Part shown: piece by piece, positions 42,412 to 51,208 of the stretch | Layout: each line of letters starts with the position of its first letter | Position numbering within the stretch: the first letter of the stretch is position 1 | NCBI RefSeq assembly: GCF_008635795.1 | Contig: NZ_VWRQ01000005.1 | Span: forward strand, 124,001-188,000 | DNA length: 64,000 nt | Reading direction: 5' to 3' | Origin: Paenibacillus tepidiphilus | Lineage (GTDB): Bacteria > Bacillota > Bacilli > Paenibacillales > Paenibacillaceae | Made by a program: the position numbers and the translations under genes | The notes under the pieces: model-generated | The model's input: only the letters and a program-made list of their open reading frames with translations | Told to the model about the DNA's origin: nothing | Databases searched by the model: none

Positions 42412-43779
42412 TTACTGCACTTCCGTGCTTCGTATCAAATTCCAGTATTGCTGCGACGCCTCCTGCAAATCAGCCAGCGCCTGATCAGGACTGGTGCTGC
42501 GCTCAATCAGCTCTTCGACGACCCCAAGGAACGCTTTCTTTACTTCCGGCGACAGCAGGTTGTCATAAGGCACAAAGCTGTGATTGTAGTCTTCCATGAG
42601 CTCCACCACCTGGGCGAATACCGGTCCCGTCTTGGCAGAATCGAAATCGAGCCGCATGGAAGGAATCCGCAGCCCTTCATAGACAATCCGGGTCTGGACC
42701 TCCTTGGTGTAGAAGGCCTTCATCAGCTCCAGCGCCGCTTCGCGCTTGGCTCCTGCAAGGCCGGAGGACAGCCCGATACCGATTGTATATCCGCCGGCGA
42801 TGGAGGGCTCCTGTCCTTTGAGCAGAGCCGGGAATGGAATAACGCCCACTTCGTTCTGGAAATCCTCCGGCGCCGTCTCTCCTGTGAACAGGTTGATATC
42901 CCAGTTCCCGTTCAGATACATGGCAGCTTGGCCCCCGGTGAACAGCTTCACGGCGTTCTCCGTGGATAAGTCATTGGCGCCCGGGCTGAAAGCCCCTTCA
43001 TTGATCCACTGGTTCAGCTGATGGAAGGCCTGCACATAGTCGCCGCTCTGAAAGGTCGCCCCGTCCCTGCCGGTTGCCAGCTCCTGGATTAATTCCGGAC
43101 CGGCATAACGGTCCATCAGGTAATGGGCGAAAATGAGTGCGGGCCAGCGGTCCTCGTTCCCGAGGGCAAATGGAATATATCCCGCCGCCTGCAGCTTCCG
43201 GATCGCCGTATCCAGCTCGCTCACGGTAGCGGGCGGTGCAATCCCCAGCTTGTTAAAGATCGTCTTGTTATAATACAGCGGCTCCGCGTTGCCTTCAATC
43301 GGCAGTCCGTAGATATGGTTGTTGAACGTCCATAGCTGCAGGTCCTTGAATTGGCCGGTCAAGCCGTTCTCCTCGGCAAAACCGGTCAGATCCATCAGCC
43401 GGTCCGAACGGACATACGGCTCGATCTCCGCCCCGCCGAACAGCACGAACATATCCGGCGGCGTCCCGGTCACCATCTCGCTCTTCAGCTTCCGCTCACG
43501 GTGAATGGTCTGGTCCAGTCCTTCAAAGTTGACCTTTACATTCGGATGCTCCTGCTGGTACTCCTGCACCACCTCTTCAAAGATCGCCAGCAACGGACGG
43601 TCATGCTCCTTGAGCCAGAAGTGACGGAAGGTCAAGGTGATTTTCTCCGGAGAGTTGTCTTCGATCGGCTCACGGTCCCCCAGCGTAATAAACAGCACCG
43701 CTGCTGACATGATGACTACATACAGCAGAATCCAGCCCCAGTTCATCAGCCATTTCATTACTTTTCGCTCCTTTGTCAT
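42412..43779 (-). CDS. Membrane-anchored sugar-binding protein, likely sensor component
   Basis: Extracellular solute-binding protein fold (SBP_bac_1), but with an uncleaved-looking N-terminal helix (WGWILLYVVIMSAAVLFITL) and no lipobox Cys. The body shows LTFRHFWLKEHDRPL, EGLDQTIHRERKLKSEMVTG, TPPDMFVLFGG and AAMYLNGNWDINLF. The ATG at 43779 follows AAGGAGGAG. It lies between a histidine kinase and its regulator with no permease of its own, as in the AraPST-type sensing set of Geobacillus, so it probably presents a sugar to the kinase rather than to a transporter. 455 residues. Confidence 0.85.
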   Translation of the reverse strand: MTKERKVMKWLMNWGWILLYVVIMSAAVLFITLGDREPIEDNSPEKITLTFRHFWLKEHDRPLLAIFEEVVQEYQQEHPNVKVNFEGLDQTIHRERKLKSEMVTGTPPDMFVLFGGAEIEPYVRSDRLMDLTGFAEENGLTGQFKDLQLWTFNNHIYGLPIEGNAEPLYYNKTIFNKLGIAPPATVSELDTAIRKLQAAGYIPFALGNEDRWPALIFAHYLMDRYAGPELIQELATGRDGATFQSGDYVQAFHQLNQWINEGAFSPGANDLSTENAVKLFTGGQAAMYLNGNWDINLFTGETAPEDFQNEVGVIPFPALLKGQEPSIAGGYTIGIGLSSGLAGAKREAALELMKAFYTKEVQTRIVYEGLRIPSMRLDFDSAKTGPVFAQVVELMEDYNHSFVPYDNLLSPEVKKAFLGVVEELIERSTSPDQALADLQEASQQYWNLIRSTEVQ

Positions 43780-43793
43780 CCCGCGCTCCTCCT

Positions 43794-45518
43794 TCATGCC
43801 ATAATCCGCGGAATACGGATACGAATGGTTGATCCGAAGCCCGGAGATGAGCAGACCATAATGCCGTACGGGTTGCCGAAGCGAATATTGAGGCGTTCAT
43901 GCACATTTTTGAGGCCCACACCGCTGTCGTTGTATTTCTTGCGGTTGCCGCCCTCCGGATCCCACAGGCTCAGCATCGTGGCAGGCTCAAAGCCGGGGCC
44001 GTTATCCTGGACAATTATGATCAGGTCAGTTCCCGCTTCCTGTGCCTTGATCGTGATGACCCCGTGCTCCTCCATCTGCTCAATGGCATGGTACAGGGCA
44101 TTCTCAACGATCGGCTGCACGATCAGCTTCTGGGTCATAAAGGACTTAAGCACTTCCGGAAGCTCGATTTCATAGGTGAATTTATCTTCAAAGCGGAATT
44201 TCTGGATATCGAGATAATGGCGGACATGCTCCAGCTCCATTTGCAGCGGAATCAGCTCCTGATTCTGGCTGATGCTGATGCGCAGCAGCTTGCCGAGCGA
44301 GACGACCATCTTACTGATATCGCGGTTACCGGCCAGGACGGCCATCGAGTTGATCGATTCCAGCGAGTTATATATGAAGTGCGGATTGATCTGCGCCATC
44401 AGCGCCTGCATTTCCGCTTCCTTCTTGCGTCCCTGCTCGGTCTGGACCTGCTCGATCAGCTCACTGATCTGCGCACTCATCCGGTTGAAGCCGTCGATCA
44501 GCAGGTCGCTTTCGTCATTGGAATGCATCGTGGTCTTGATCGGCGTGAATATCCCCTGCTTGACCCGCTTCATTCCGTTCACCGCGCTGTTAATGCTGCG
44601 GACAAGCCGGCGCACGAAATAGCGGTCGAACAAAAAGGCCGACAACAACGATACCGTACACAAGGCAATGGCGATGTTGCGGATCGAATTCGATTCTGAA
44701 TTAATCAGGTTCATCGGAGTGATTGCCGCCAGATACCAATCGGAGTTATGTGAAGGCAGGAAAGTGATCTGTGACCGCTCTCCCTGATAATTGTCGATAT
44801 AATAGTCCTGCTCCTGAACGTAATTCTCCTGCAAAAAAGGGAAATTCGTCTGCTGGCCGATATGTTCACCAGACTTGTTGAAGACAATATTGCCCTGCTT
44901 GTTGACCAGCAGGATGTCGCCCTTCTTGAGTGTAGCCGCCTCCCAGAAGATCTGGTCCAGCAAATCCGGCTTCACGTATACCACCAGATAACCGATATCC
45001 TCCAGCGAATAATAATCTTTGATCGTTCTGGCCTGGATCAGCACCGGACGGCCGGCGCTCTCGGAGCCGTTCTCGCCGGGACCCGACCAGACCGGGCGGC
45101 CTTCGGCCTCTTCCATCGCCCGGAACCACACCTGCTGCTTCAAATCCGCAAAGGCCATCGGGGCGTCGTAATGATACAGCAGCCGGTCCTTGCCATACAG
45201 GCTGAAGGAGGTAATCATCGGATGGTCGATCAGCAGGCTGTTGATCTCCTGCTTGCGGTCATAGGTCAGCACGAAATTCGGCTGCTTCAACGATTGTTGA
45301 ATGGCATCCCGCGTAATGGCTGAATTGGTAATGGAGGATATTTCACTGAGGGCAAACTTCAGCTTGCGGTCGGTCTCCTGCAGGGAAATCCAATAGAAAT
45401 TGTTCGATTTCTTCTCCATGGCATTGGAGAAATTAACATAGGTGACCAAGCCCATCATGATGACAGGGATAAATACGAGCAGAATAATAGCGAACAAGAT
45501 TTTGCGCCTGAGCTTCAT
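43794..45518 (-). CDS. Sensor histidine kinase, YesM-like
   Basis: Two-helix membrane kinase: TM1 LRRKILFAIILLVFIPVIMMG, a large extracellular sensing region to about residue 280, TM2, a HAMP segment (INSAVNGMKRVKQGIFTPI) and a His_kinase domain with the phospho-His in MAQINPHFIYNSLESINSMA, then HATPase motifs IVENALYHAIEQ and DNGPGFEPATM. The ATG at 45518 follows GGGGGAAGG. 574 residues. It would phosphorylate the YesN-like regulator two genes down and is close to the sugar ABC genes. Confidence 0.9.
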   Translation of the reverse strand: MKLRRKILFAIILLVFIPVIMMGLVTYVNFSNAMEKKSNNFYWISLQETDRKLKFALSEISSITNSAITRDAIQQSLKQPNFVLTYDRKQEINSLLIDHPMITSFSLYGKDRLLYHYDAPMAFADLKQQVWFRAMEEAEGRPVWSGPGENGSESAGRPVLIQARTIKDYYSLEDIGYLVVYVKPDLLDQIFWEAATLKKGDILLVNKQGNIVFNKSGEHIGQQTNFPFLQENYVQEQDYYIDNYQGERSQITFLPSHNSDWYLAAITPMNLINSESNSIRNIAIALCTVSLLSAFLFDRYFVRRLVRSINSAVNGMKRVKQGIFTPIKTTMHSNDESDLLIDGFNRMSAQISELIEQVQTEQGRKKEAEMQALMAQINPHFIYNSLESINSMAVLAGNRDISKMVVSLGKLLRISISQNQELIPLQMELEHVRHYLDIQKFRFEDKFTYEIELPEVLKSFMTQKLIVQPIVENALYHAIEQMEEHGVITIKAQEAGTDLIIIVQDNGPGFEPATMLSLWDPEGGNRKKYNDSGVGLKNVHERLNIRFGNPYGIMVCSSPGFGSTIRIRIPRIMA

Positions 45519-45659
45519 AGTTCCAAACCTTCCCCCTGCTGTACCCGGACTGCGAGCAGGCGAATGCCGTCCCTGTTCCAAGGACGGCATCATTCCCTCT
45601 CATGTTAACTATTCTTCATGCTGGTACCGGATTCCTTGCTGATTAACAATTAAATCCAA

Positions 45660-46523
45660 TCAGCTCTTGATCGCGCCGGAAGTGAGGCCGGCGATGACCC
45701 AGCGGCTGAACAGCAGGAAGACAACCAGGAGCGGCAGCGTGGCGGTGAAGGTGGCCGACATAATCATGCCGTAGTCCAGTCCGTCGCGCTGGGTGAACAG
45801 CTGCTGCAGCGCAATTTGAATCGTATAGTGCTCTTTATTCTTCAGGACCACGAGCGGCCAGAAGAAATCATTCCATACCGTCATGAAGTTGAGAATGCCG
45901 AGCGTAGCCATCGCCGGTGTAATGACCGGAACCGCAATATTCCAGAAGATCCGGAAGTGGCCGCCGCCGTCGATGCGTCCGGCTTCAATCAGCTCAGTCG
46001 GAACGGCCGAAGCAATATACTGCCGCATCCAGAATATGCCGAAGGCATTGACCATGGCCGGTACGATCAGCGCTTTGTACGTGTCAATCCAGTGCAGCTT
46101 CGCCATAATGACGTATGTCGGCAGTACGCCGAGCTGCTGTGGTACAACCAGCGTAGCGATGACGAAGATGAACAGCCATTTTTTGCCCGGAAACTCATAT
46201 TTGGCAAAAGCATAGCCAGCGAGTGTGCAGAAGAAGACTACGGAAACGGTAACCATCGACGCGACGAACAAAGAGTTGCCGAGCGCCTGGAAAAAGGCCG
46301 ATTTATCGAGGGCGTTCTGAAAGTTCTTAAAGAACTGATCCCCAACAGTCAGGATCGGCGGAACATTAAACACGGCGCTTTTATCATTGGTTCCGACAAC
46401 AAACATCCAATAGAACGGAAAAATGGAAATCAGTGCACCGAAGACCAGCAGGAAGTAAAAGCCCAGTTTGCCGAAGAAGCCGAGGTCATCCGGTTTTTTT
46501 CTGAATATGCGCAGAGTGCTCAC
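45660..46523 (-). CDS. Carbohydrate ABC transporter permease, MalG type
   Basis: Six-helix permease of 287 residues. The family contact loop is seen as ASAVPTELIEAGRIDGGGHFRIFWNIAVPVITPAM; FFWPLVVLKNKEHYTIQIALQQ is the conserved C-terminal part. The GTG start overlaps the stop of the upstream permease and has GGAGG upstream. Last gene of the importer; no ATPase is encoded here, as usual for sugar importers sharing an MsmX-type ATPase. Confidence 0.92.
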   Translation of the reverse strand: MSTLRIFRKKPDDLGFFGKLGFYFLLVFGALISIFPFYWMFVVGTNDKSAVFNVPPILTVGDQFFKNFQNALDKSAFFQALGNSLFVASMVTVSVVFFCTLAGYAFAKYEFPGKKWLFIFVIATLVVPQQLGVLPTYVIMAKLHWIDTYKALIVPAMVNAFGIFWMRQYIASAVPTELIEAGRIDGGGHFRIFWNIAVPVITPAMATLGILNFMTVWNDFFWPLVVLKNKEHYTIQIALQQLFTQRDGLDYGMIMSATFTATLPLLVVFLLFSRWVIAGLTSGAIKS

Positions 46524-47470
46524 GCTTTAACCCCTCCTGTATCTCCGGTGCCTCTGGAAAGCAGCATGTTTATGATGGAGAAAATAATAGTGATGATGAA
46601 CAGCAGAACCGCTGTTGCCGCCGCCGTACCGAAGAAGCTGTTGCGGAAGGCTTCGCTGTACAGATAGGTAACCATGGTGATTCCTTCCTGACGGGTAGAG
46701 CCGGTGCCCGATTGGCCAAGGAACACATAAGGCTCCGTGAACAGCTGCAGGGCGCCAATGGTCGACTGCAGGGATACGAAAATAATAAACGGCTTCAGCA
46801 GCGGCAGAGTAATGGAGAACAGCTGCTGTCTGCGGTTTGCCCCGTCAATTCTTGCCGCTTCATACAGATCACTCGGAATGCTCTGCAGGCCTGAGAGGAA
46901 GATGATGGCATTGTAGCCCGTCCAGCGCCACATCACCATTGATGAAATAGCGATCTTGACGCCCCACCAGCCGGAGTTAAAGGGCACACTGTCCAGACCG
47001 ATGCTGTTCAGCATCCAGTTGACCATCCCGTTGTTACCGAACAGGGTGCTGAACACCAGCGCTACGGCCACAATTGATGTGATGTTGGGCATGAAGTACA
47101 GGATGCGGAAGGCGCTTTTAAACCGCGTCATTCCGGAATGCAGCAGCACTGCCAGCAGCAGCGCCAGCAGCACCTGCGGCACGGTTCCCATAAGCCCCAT
47201 AATGACCGTATTGCTGAAGGATATCCAGAAGGTCGGATCGCTGGTGATCAGTTCATAATTTTTAAATCCGACAAATTTCATTGGATTCAGGGCGTCCCAC
47301 TTGAAGAAGGACAAATAAAAGGTGAAGAAGATCGGGTATAGTCCAAATATCGAGAACAGAATAAAGAAGGGAGAAATAAAAGTATACGCAGTGATGCGGC
47401 TCCGTCTTTGTTCAGTTAAAAAAGGCCGTTTGCTCTCGGCATGCGGACTCGCAATTACGGGCTCAGCCAT
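46520..47470 (-). CDS. Carbohydrate ABC transporter permease, MalF type
   Basis: Six-helix permease with FISPFFILFSIFGLYPIFFTF at the first helix and the contact loop LQSIPSDLYEAARIDGANRRQQLFSITLPLLKP. The ATG at 47470 is preceded by TGGAGGTG; the frame is open upstream without a site. 316 residues. It pairs with the MalG-type permease. Confidence 0.92.
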   Translation of the reverse strand: MAEPVIASPHAESKRPFLTEQRRSRITAYTFISPFFILFSIFGLYPIFFTFYLSFFKWDALNPMKFVGFKNYELITSDPTFWISFSNTVIMGLMGTVPQVLLALLLAVLLHSGMTRFKSAFRILYFMPNITSIVAVALVFSTLFGNNGMVNWMLNSIGLDSVPFNSGWWGVKIAISSMVMWRWTGYNAIIFLSGLQSIPSDLYEAARIDGANRRQQLFSITLPLLKPFIIFVSLQSTIGALQLFTEPYVFLGQSGTGSTRQEGITMVTYLYSEAFRNSFFGTAAATAVLLFIITIIFSIINMLLSRGTGDTGGVKA

Positions 47471-47581
47471 GTCACACCTCCAGATATATAAAAAACTGCT
47501 TGTTTGCGTGAAATCCGGACTCACAGGGCGTATTGCATTCCCGTGAATCCGGATATACGTTTCCAGTAACTATCTATGGGT

Positions 47582-48952
47582 TTAGCTGCGTTCAGCCAAT
47601 GTCTTCGCTTGCTTCACCGCTTCGTCCCATTCTTTGGCCGGATCGGCTTTCTTCTCAAGCACGTTCTTGAGCGCATTCTTGAAGAAGGTATCGGTCTGGT
47701 CATGCAGCGGTCCGTAGTATACCGGTTTTACGCGGTTTGCCGCTTTACCGTATTCCACAGCGATTTGCTGGCCGCCGAAGAATTCATCCTTGAAGTTAAT
47801 AAACTCAGGATCTTCATAAAGTGCCGGGATGGAAGGCATCAGACCTTTGGACTTGAAGGATTTCAGCTGATTCTCCTTGTTAACCAGCCAGGAGATGAAC
47901 TCATAGGCTTCTTTCGGATGCTTGCCTTCCTTCGGCAGGGTGATGAACGATCCGCCCCAGTTGCCGGCGCCTTCAGGAAGCTGAGCGATTTTCCACTTGC
48001 CGGAGGAATCCGGTCCATAGCTCTTGATCTGACCGGCCATCCATGCAGGTCCCATGATTACGGCGAACGAGCCGTCGTTCATGCCTTGGCCCCATTCCGG
48101 AGACCAGAGCAGGAAGTTGCTGATCCAGCCTTCTTGGATACCTTTTACTGTAAAGTCATAAGCCTTCTTCACCTGAGGATTGGTATCGCCAATGAATTTG
48201 CCGTCCGCTTTGCTGTAATAGATTTCGTCCGGGGACTGGTCACGCAGCGCGTTATAAGTCAGGTCGGTCAAATCCGAGAAGTATTTGCCGGTTTTGTCCT
48301 TGAACTGTTTGGCTACCGTCGCGAATTTATCCCAAGTGTCGATAGCCGCGCTGAAGCCCTCTGGATCGGAAGGGAGTCCGGCTGCTTCAGCCAGATCAGT
48401 ACGGTAGTAGGCGACCGTCGGACCAATGTCCGTAGGCAGACCGAGCTGGAAGGAGCCGTCGATCGAGGTGGCCTGCTTCCATTTCCAGTCAAGATAGTTG
48501 GCCTGGATATCCTTCGCGCCGAGATCGTAGAGGTTGTGGAATTTATCCTGGGCGTTGATGAAACGCTCCATGAAACCGATTTCAAGTTGGAAAATATCCG
48601 GTGCGCCCGAACCGGCCGACAACGCAGTCGTCAGGTTGTTGTGATGCGCCGTCTGGTCGCCTGTATTTTGAATGGAGAACGTAATGTTCGGATGCTCTTT
48701 GGTGTACTCGGCCGCCAGATCTTCATAGTCGACATTACCGAGTGTCCAGAACGACAGCTCGATCTTTTCTGCCGGCTCCTCTGTGGCATCTCCGCCGCTG
48801 TTTGCCGGTGCATTTGTCGCAGCACTGTTGTTACCCGTATTCTCGGCTGCATTGTTTCCTTCGTTATTGTTATTGTTGCCTCCGCAGGCAGCCAGTGAAC
48901 CTACAAGCATAATGGATGCCAGTGTCACTGCCAATTGCTTCGTTTTTCTCAT
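47582..48952 (-). CDS. Carbohydrate ABC transporter binding lipoprotein
   Basis: Receptor of the importer. A Lys-rich start, hydrophobic stretch and lipobox LAAC (Cys at about residue 23) are followed by an Asn/Ala-rich linker. The fold is SBP_bac_1: IELSFWTLGNVDYEDLAAEY, ITFSIQNTGDQTAHHNN, APDIFQLEIGFMERFI and AVIMGPAWMAGQIK. 456 residues. First gene of the receptor-permease-permease unit and probably the target of the nearby three-part sensor. The sugar is unknown. Confidence 0.92.
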   Translation of the reverse strand: MRKTKQLAVTLASIMLVGSLAACGGNNNNNEGNNAAENTGNNSAATNAPANSGGDATEEPAEKIELSFWTLGNVDYEDLAAEYTKEHPNITFSIQNTGDQTAHHNNLTTALSAGSGAPDIFQLEIGFMERFINAQDKFHNLYDLGAKDIQANYLDWKWKQATSIDGSFQLGLPTDIGPTVAYYRTDLAEAAGLPSDPEGFSAAIDTWDKFATVAKQFKDKTGKYFSDLTDLTYNALRDQSPDEIYYSKADGKFIGDTNPQVKKAYDFTVKGIQEGWISNFLLWSPEWGQGMNDGSFAVIMGPAWMAGQIKSYGPDSSGKWKIAQLPEGAGNWGGSFITLPKEGKHPKEAYEFISWLVNKENQLKSFKSKGLMPSIPALYEDPEFINFKDEFFGGQQIAVEYGKAANRVKPVYYGPLHDQTDTFFKNALKNVLEKKADPAKEWDEAVKQAKTLAERS

Positions 48953-49159
48953 TCCTCTGTATCCCCTCTCGAAAGTTTCTCTTACAGGCTTAAGTGTACA
49001 GGAGGATATTCCATTTTTTGAGGAGGTAAACTTCCGATTTGTGGTGGAAATAATTATGATCTGTAAGCAGGTCTCCAGCCTTTTTTCGGTCTTCCGGTCG
49101 CGTATGACTATTCTATTTCATAATGTGTAACCAGAGACAAGTATTTAGGAGGATGCCCA

Positions 49160-50041
49160 TTGCCCAGAATATCTGTAATTCTGCCGGTCTTCAATAACGC
49201 AATGTACCTTCAGGAAGCCGTCAACACGATTCTGATGCAGACTTTAACCGACCTGGAACTGATTATTATCGACGACGGGTCAACCGACGGATCAGCGGGA
49301 ATCATTCATGAGCTAAAGGATGCCAGAGTAAGGAAGGTTTTTCATGCTGTCAACATGGGTATTGTCACTTCGTTGAACCAGGGACTTGACCTGGCCCGAG
49401 GGGAGTATGTCGCCCGCATGGACAGCGACGACATTGCAGCGCTGAACCGTCTGGAAGTGCAGGCCTATTTCATGGACCAGCACCCCGAGATCGATATCTG
49501 CGGAACCGGATACACGACCAACTACCTTGGGCCTGTCAAAATAAATCCGATGCATCACGAAGAAATTAAGGTATGGCTGCTATTCCACTCCTGTCTGCTG
49601 CACCCTTCGGTTATGATGCGCCGAAGCACCATAGACCGGCTTGGAATTCGTTATGACTATAATTATCCCCATGCCGAGGATTACGAGCTGTGGAACAGGC
49701 TTTCGTCCGTCGCGAAATTGGCGAACCTTCCTTACAATTTAATGTATTACCGTCCCCATGAAGGACAGATATCGAACAAGTACCGGTTCATCCAAGATAG
49801 CTCTGCCCGAAATATCCGGCTGAGACAGCTTGCTCAACTGGGTGTTCAGTTGTCTGATGATGAATACAATACCATGGCTAAATTGGCCGAGTTCCGCGTG
49901 AATTCCGAGGATTTCGAGGATTACCGCACAGCAGCCGGCTTGGCGAACTGGCTGATTGAGCAAAACCGGAAATACCGTGTTTTTGATCATGATTTATTAC
50001 AAATGGCCTTCTCCAGATGTATTTCCAGAGTGCCGTACTGA
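49160..50041 (+). CDS. Family 2 glycosyltransferase
   Basis: GT-A fold enzyme with the typical start RISVILPVFNNAMYLQEAV, the nucleotide-binding LIIIDDGSTDGS and the DXD-like metal site ARMDSDDIA; HAEDYELWNRLS is the usual acceptor region. 293 residues, no membrane segment. The TTG at 49160 is the start because AGGAGG lies seven bases upstream. It stands alone, so the polysaccharide or glycan it builds is unknown. Confidence 0.88.
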   Translation: MPRISVILPVFNNAMYLQEAVNTILMQTLTDLELIIIDDGSTDGSAGIIHELKDARVRKVFHAVNMGIVTSLNQGLDLARGEYVARMDSDDIAALNRLEVQAYFMDQHPEIDICGTGYTTNYLGPVKINPMHHEEIKVWLLFHSCLLHPSVMMRRSTIDRLGIRYDYNYPHAEDYELWNRLSSVAKLANLPYNLMYYRPHEGQISNKYRFIQDSSARNIRLRQLAQLGVQLSDDEYNTMAKLAEFRVNSEDFEDYRTAAGLANWLIEQNRKYRVFDHDLLQMAFSRCISRVPY

Positions 50042-50188
50042 TCCGATCTGCATAAAGCCGCTTCCGGGACAGCGGCGACAATTGTAACAACCGATGTACA
50101 GACCCTCTCCGGTGGATTTCTCGGCGGCATCCGGTTATACTGTTGATGGTTTCGCCATTATCGCCGTGTCACAAAGGAGAGAACTACT

Positions 50189-50401
50189 ATGCCCATTAAC
50201 CGTCCGCTGCTGACCGACAGCGATTTGCAGGAAGCTGTAGACCGCAAGCTGCCGGTCCGCGTGTTTGAGGATGATCATCTGGTCAATTCTGGAGGCACTG
50301 TCATCCGTTTTACCGATTCCGATGTGGTGATCCAGAACCGGGTCAGCGATTTGGCCTATTATTCCCGCCGCAGCTGCGAGTTCTTTGAGGTCAGACCCTA
50401 G
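50189..50401 (+). CDS. Small hypothetical protein upstream of an HNH nuclease
   Basis: 70 residues, start fixed by AAAGGAGAG. No Cys pair or membrane segment; the sequence is acidic in the N-terminal half and appears beta-rich (LVNSGGTVIRFTDSDVVIQNR). I do not recognise it. It ends three bases before the HNH nuclease gene, so both are made from one transcript. Confidence 0.75.
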   Translation: MPINRPLLTDSDLQEAVDRKLPVRVFEDDHLVNSGGTVIRFTDSDVVIQNRVSDLAYYSRRSCEFFEVRP

Positions 50402-50404
50402 CCC

Positions 50405-50710
50405 ATGGACATCCGCGCCGAAGACCGCTGTGAGCTGTGCGGGCGCTTCCCGCTGGCCACAACGGTTCATCACCTGACGCCCAAGGAAGAAGGCGGCTCC
50501 CTGCTGCCTACCGCCCGGCTGTGCCGGACATGCCACCGCCAGCTACACGCCTTATATACGAACCGTGATCTGGTGACGGCCGGCTTGACTACAATTGAAG
50601 CCTTACAGCAGGACCCGCAGATCGCTGCTTTTCTGAAATGGGTCCGTAAACAGGCCCCCGGCGCCGAACCCAAAATACGCAAGTCCCGCCATGTACGGGG
50701 TAACCGTTGA
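50405..50710 (+). CDS. HNH endonuclease-like protein, YisB type
   Basis: 101 residues with the HNH/zinc pattern CELCGR, TTVHHLTPKEEGG and LCRTCHRQLHAL: two Cys pairs and the central His-His metal site. It resembles the small YisB nucleases of Bacillus. The C-terminal end is basic (KIRKSRHVRGNR) and could bind DNA. Co-transcribed with the 70-residue protein. Cellular role unknown. Confidence 0.82.
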   Translation: MDIRAEDRCELCGRFPLATTVHHLTPKEEGGSLLPTARLCRTCHRQLHALYTNRDLVTAGLTTIEALQQDPQIAAFLKWVRKQAPGAEPKIRKSRHVRGNR

Positions 50711-50772
50711 CTGAATACCCGGTTAAGGCGTAAGAAGCCACCTGACAATTAATTGACGTTGACGCAACGCAA

Positions 50773-50820
50773 AGAAGCCGGATAATTGGCCTGTTGGCCA
50801 TCGTCCGGCTTCTGTTATTT
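50773..50820 (+). terminator. Terminator after the HNH gene
   Basis: AGAAGCCGGA and TCCGGCTTCT with an inner TTGGCC/GGCCA stem, then TGTTATTT. Confidence 0.75.
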
Positions 50821-50849
50821 CATGGTTTAGAGCGAATAAGAGTCGATGT

Positions 50850-51008
50850 TTATGGGCGGTGCGTGCTCAAAACCTTCAGCTTCTCGTTGAGAATATCCTG
50901 AAAGCTTTGCGTTTGCTCCCGTTCACGGCTTGGTTTGGGTGTAGCCACCGGTTGAGGTCTTAAAAACTGATGGTTAAAGCCCATAAGGTTATGTACTGTC
51001 ATGTTCAT
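50850..51008 (-). CDS. Small protein of 52 residues
   Basis: A short minus-strand frame with an excellent ribosome binding site, AAGGAGGAGG seven bases before the ATG at 51008. It begins MNMTVHNLMGFNHQF, has a Pro/Arg-rich middle and ends SFQDILNEKLKVLSTHRP. The end is faintly like the conserved FQ-I-L segment of flagellar-operon proteins (TIGR02530), but the rest of such a protein is missing. It may be an intact small protein or a truncated one. Confidence 0.5.
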   Translation of the reverse strand: MNMTVHNLMGFNHQFLRPQPVATPKPSREREQTQSFQDILNEKLKVLSTHRP

Positions 51009-51143
51009 TCAGAATCCTCCTCCTTGCGGTCTATCTTCCGGTTTGCGCAGGTATGCAGCTGCTTATCCCTTTATTAAACCCACTTTTCCAACCCTAAACA
51101 GTTTTTTGTCTTTTTTTAGGCAAATAATTATGATATCAGCAAC

Positions 51144-51180
51144 AAAAAGCCTCCCGGACCGGAAAACCGGCTGGAGGCTG
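51144..51180 (-). terminator. Terminator after the aldo/keto reductase gene
   Basis: On the minus strand AGCCTCC and GGAGGCT enclose a CCGG stem, followed by four T. Confidence 0.8.
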
Positions 51181-51208
51181 GTGTGATTACGCTTATATTC
51201 AGCTTTCT

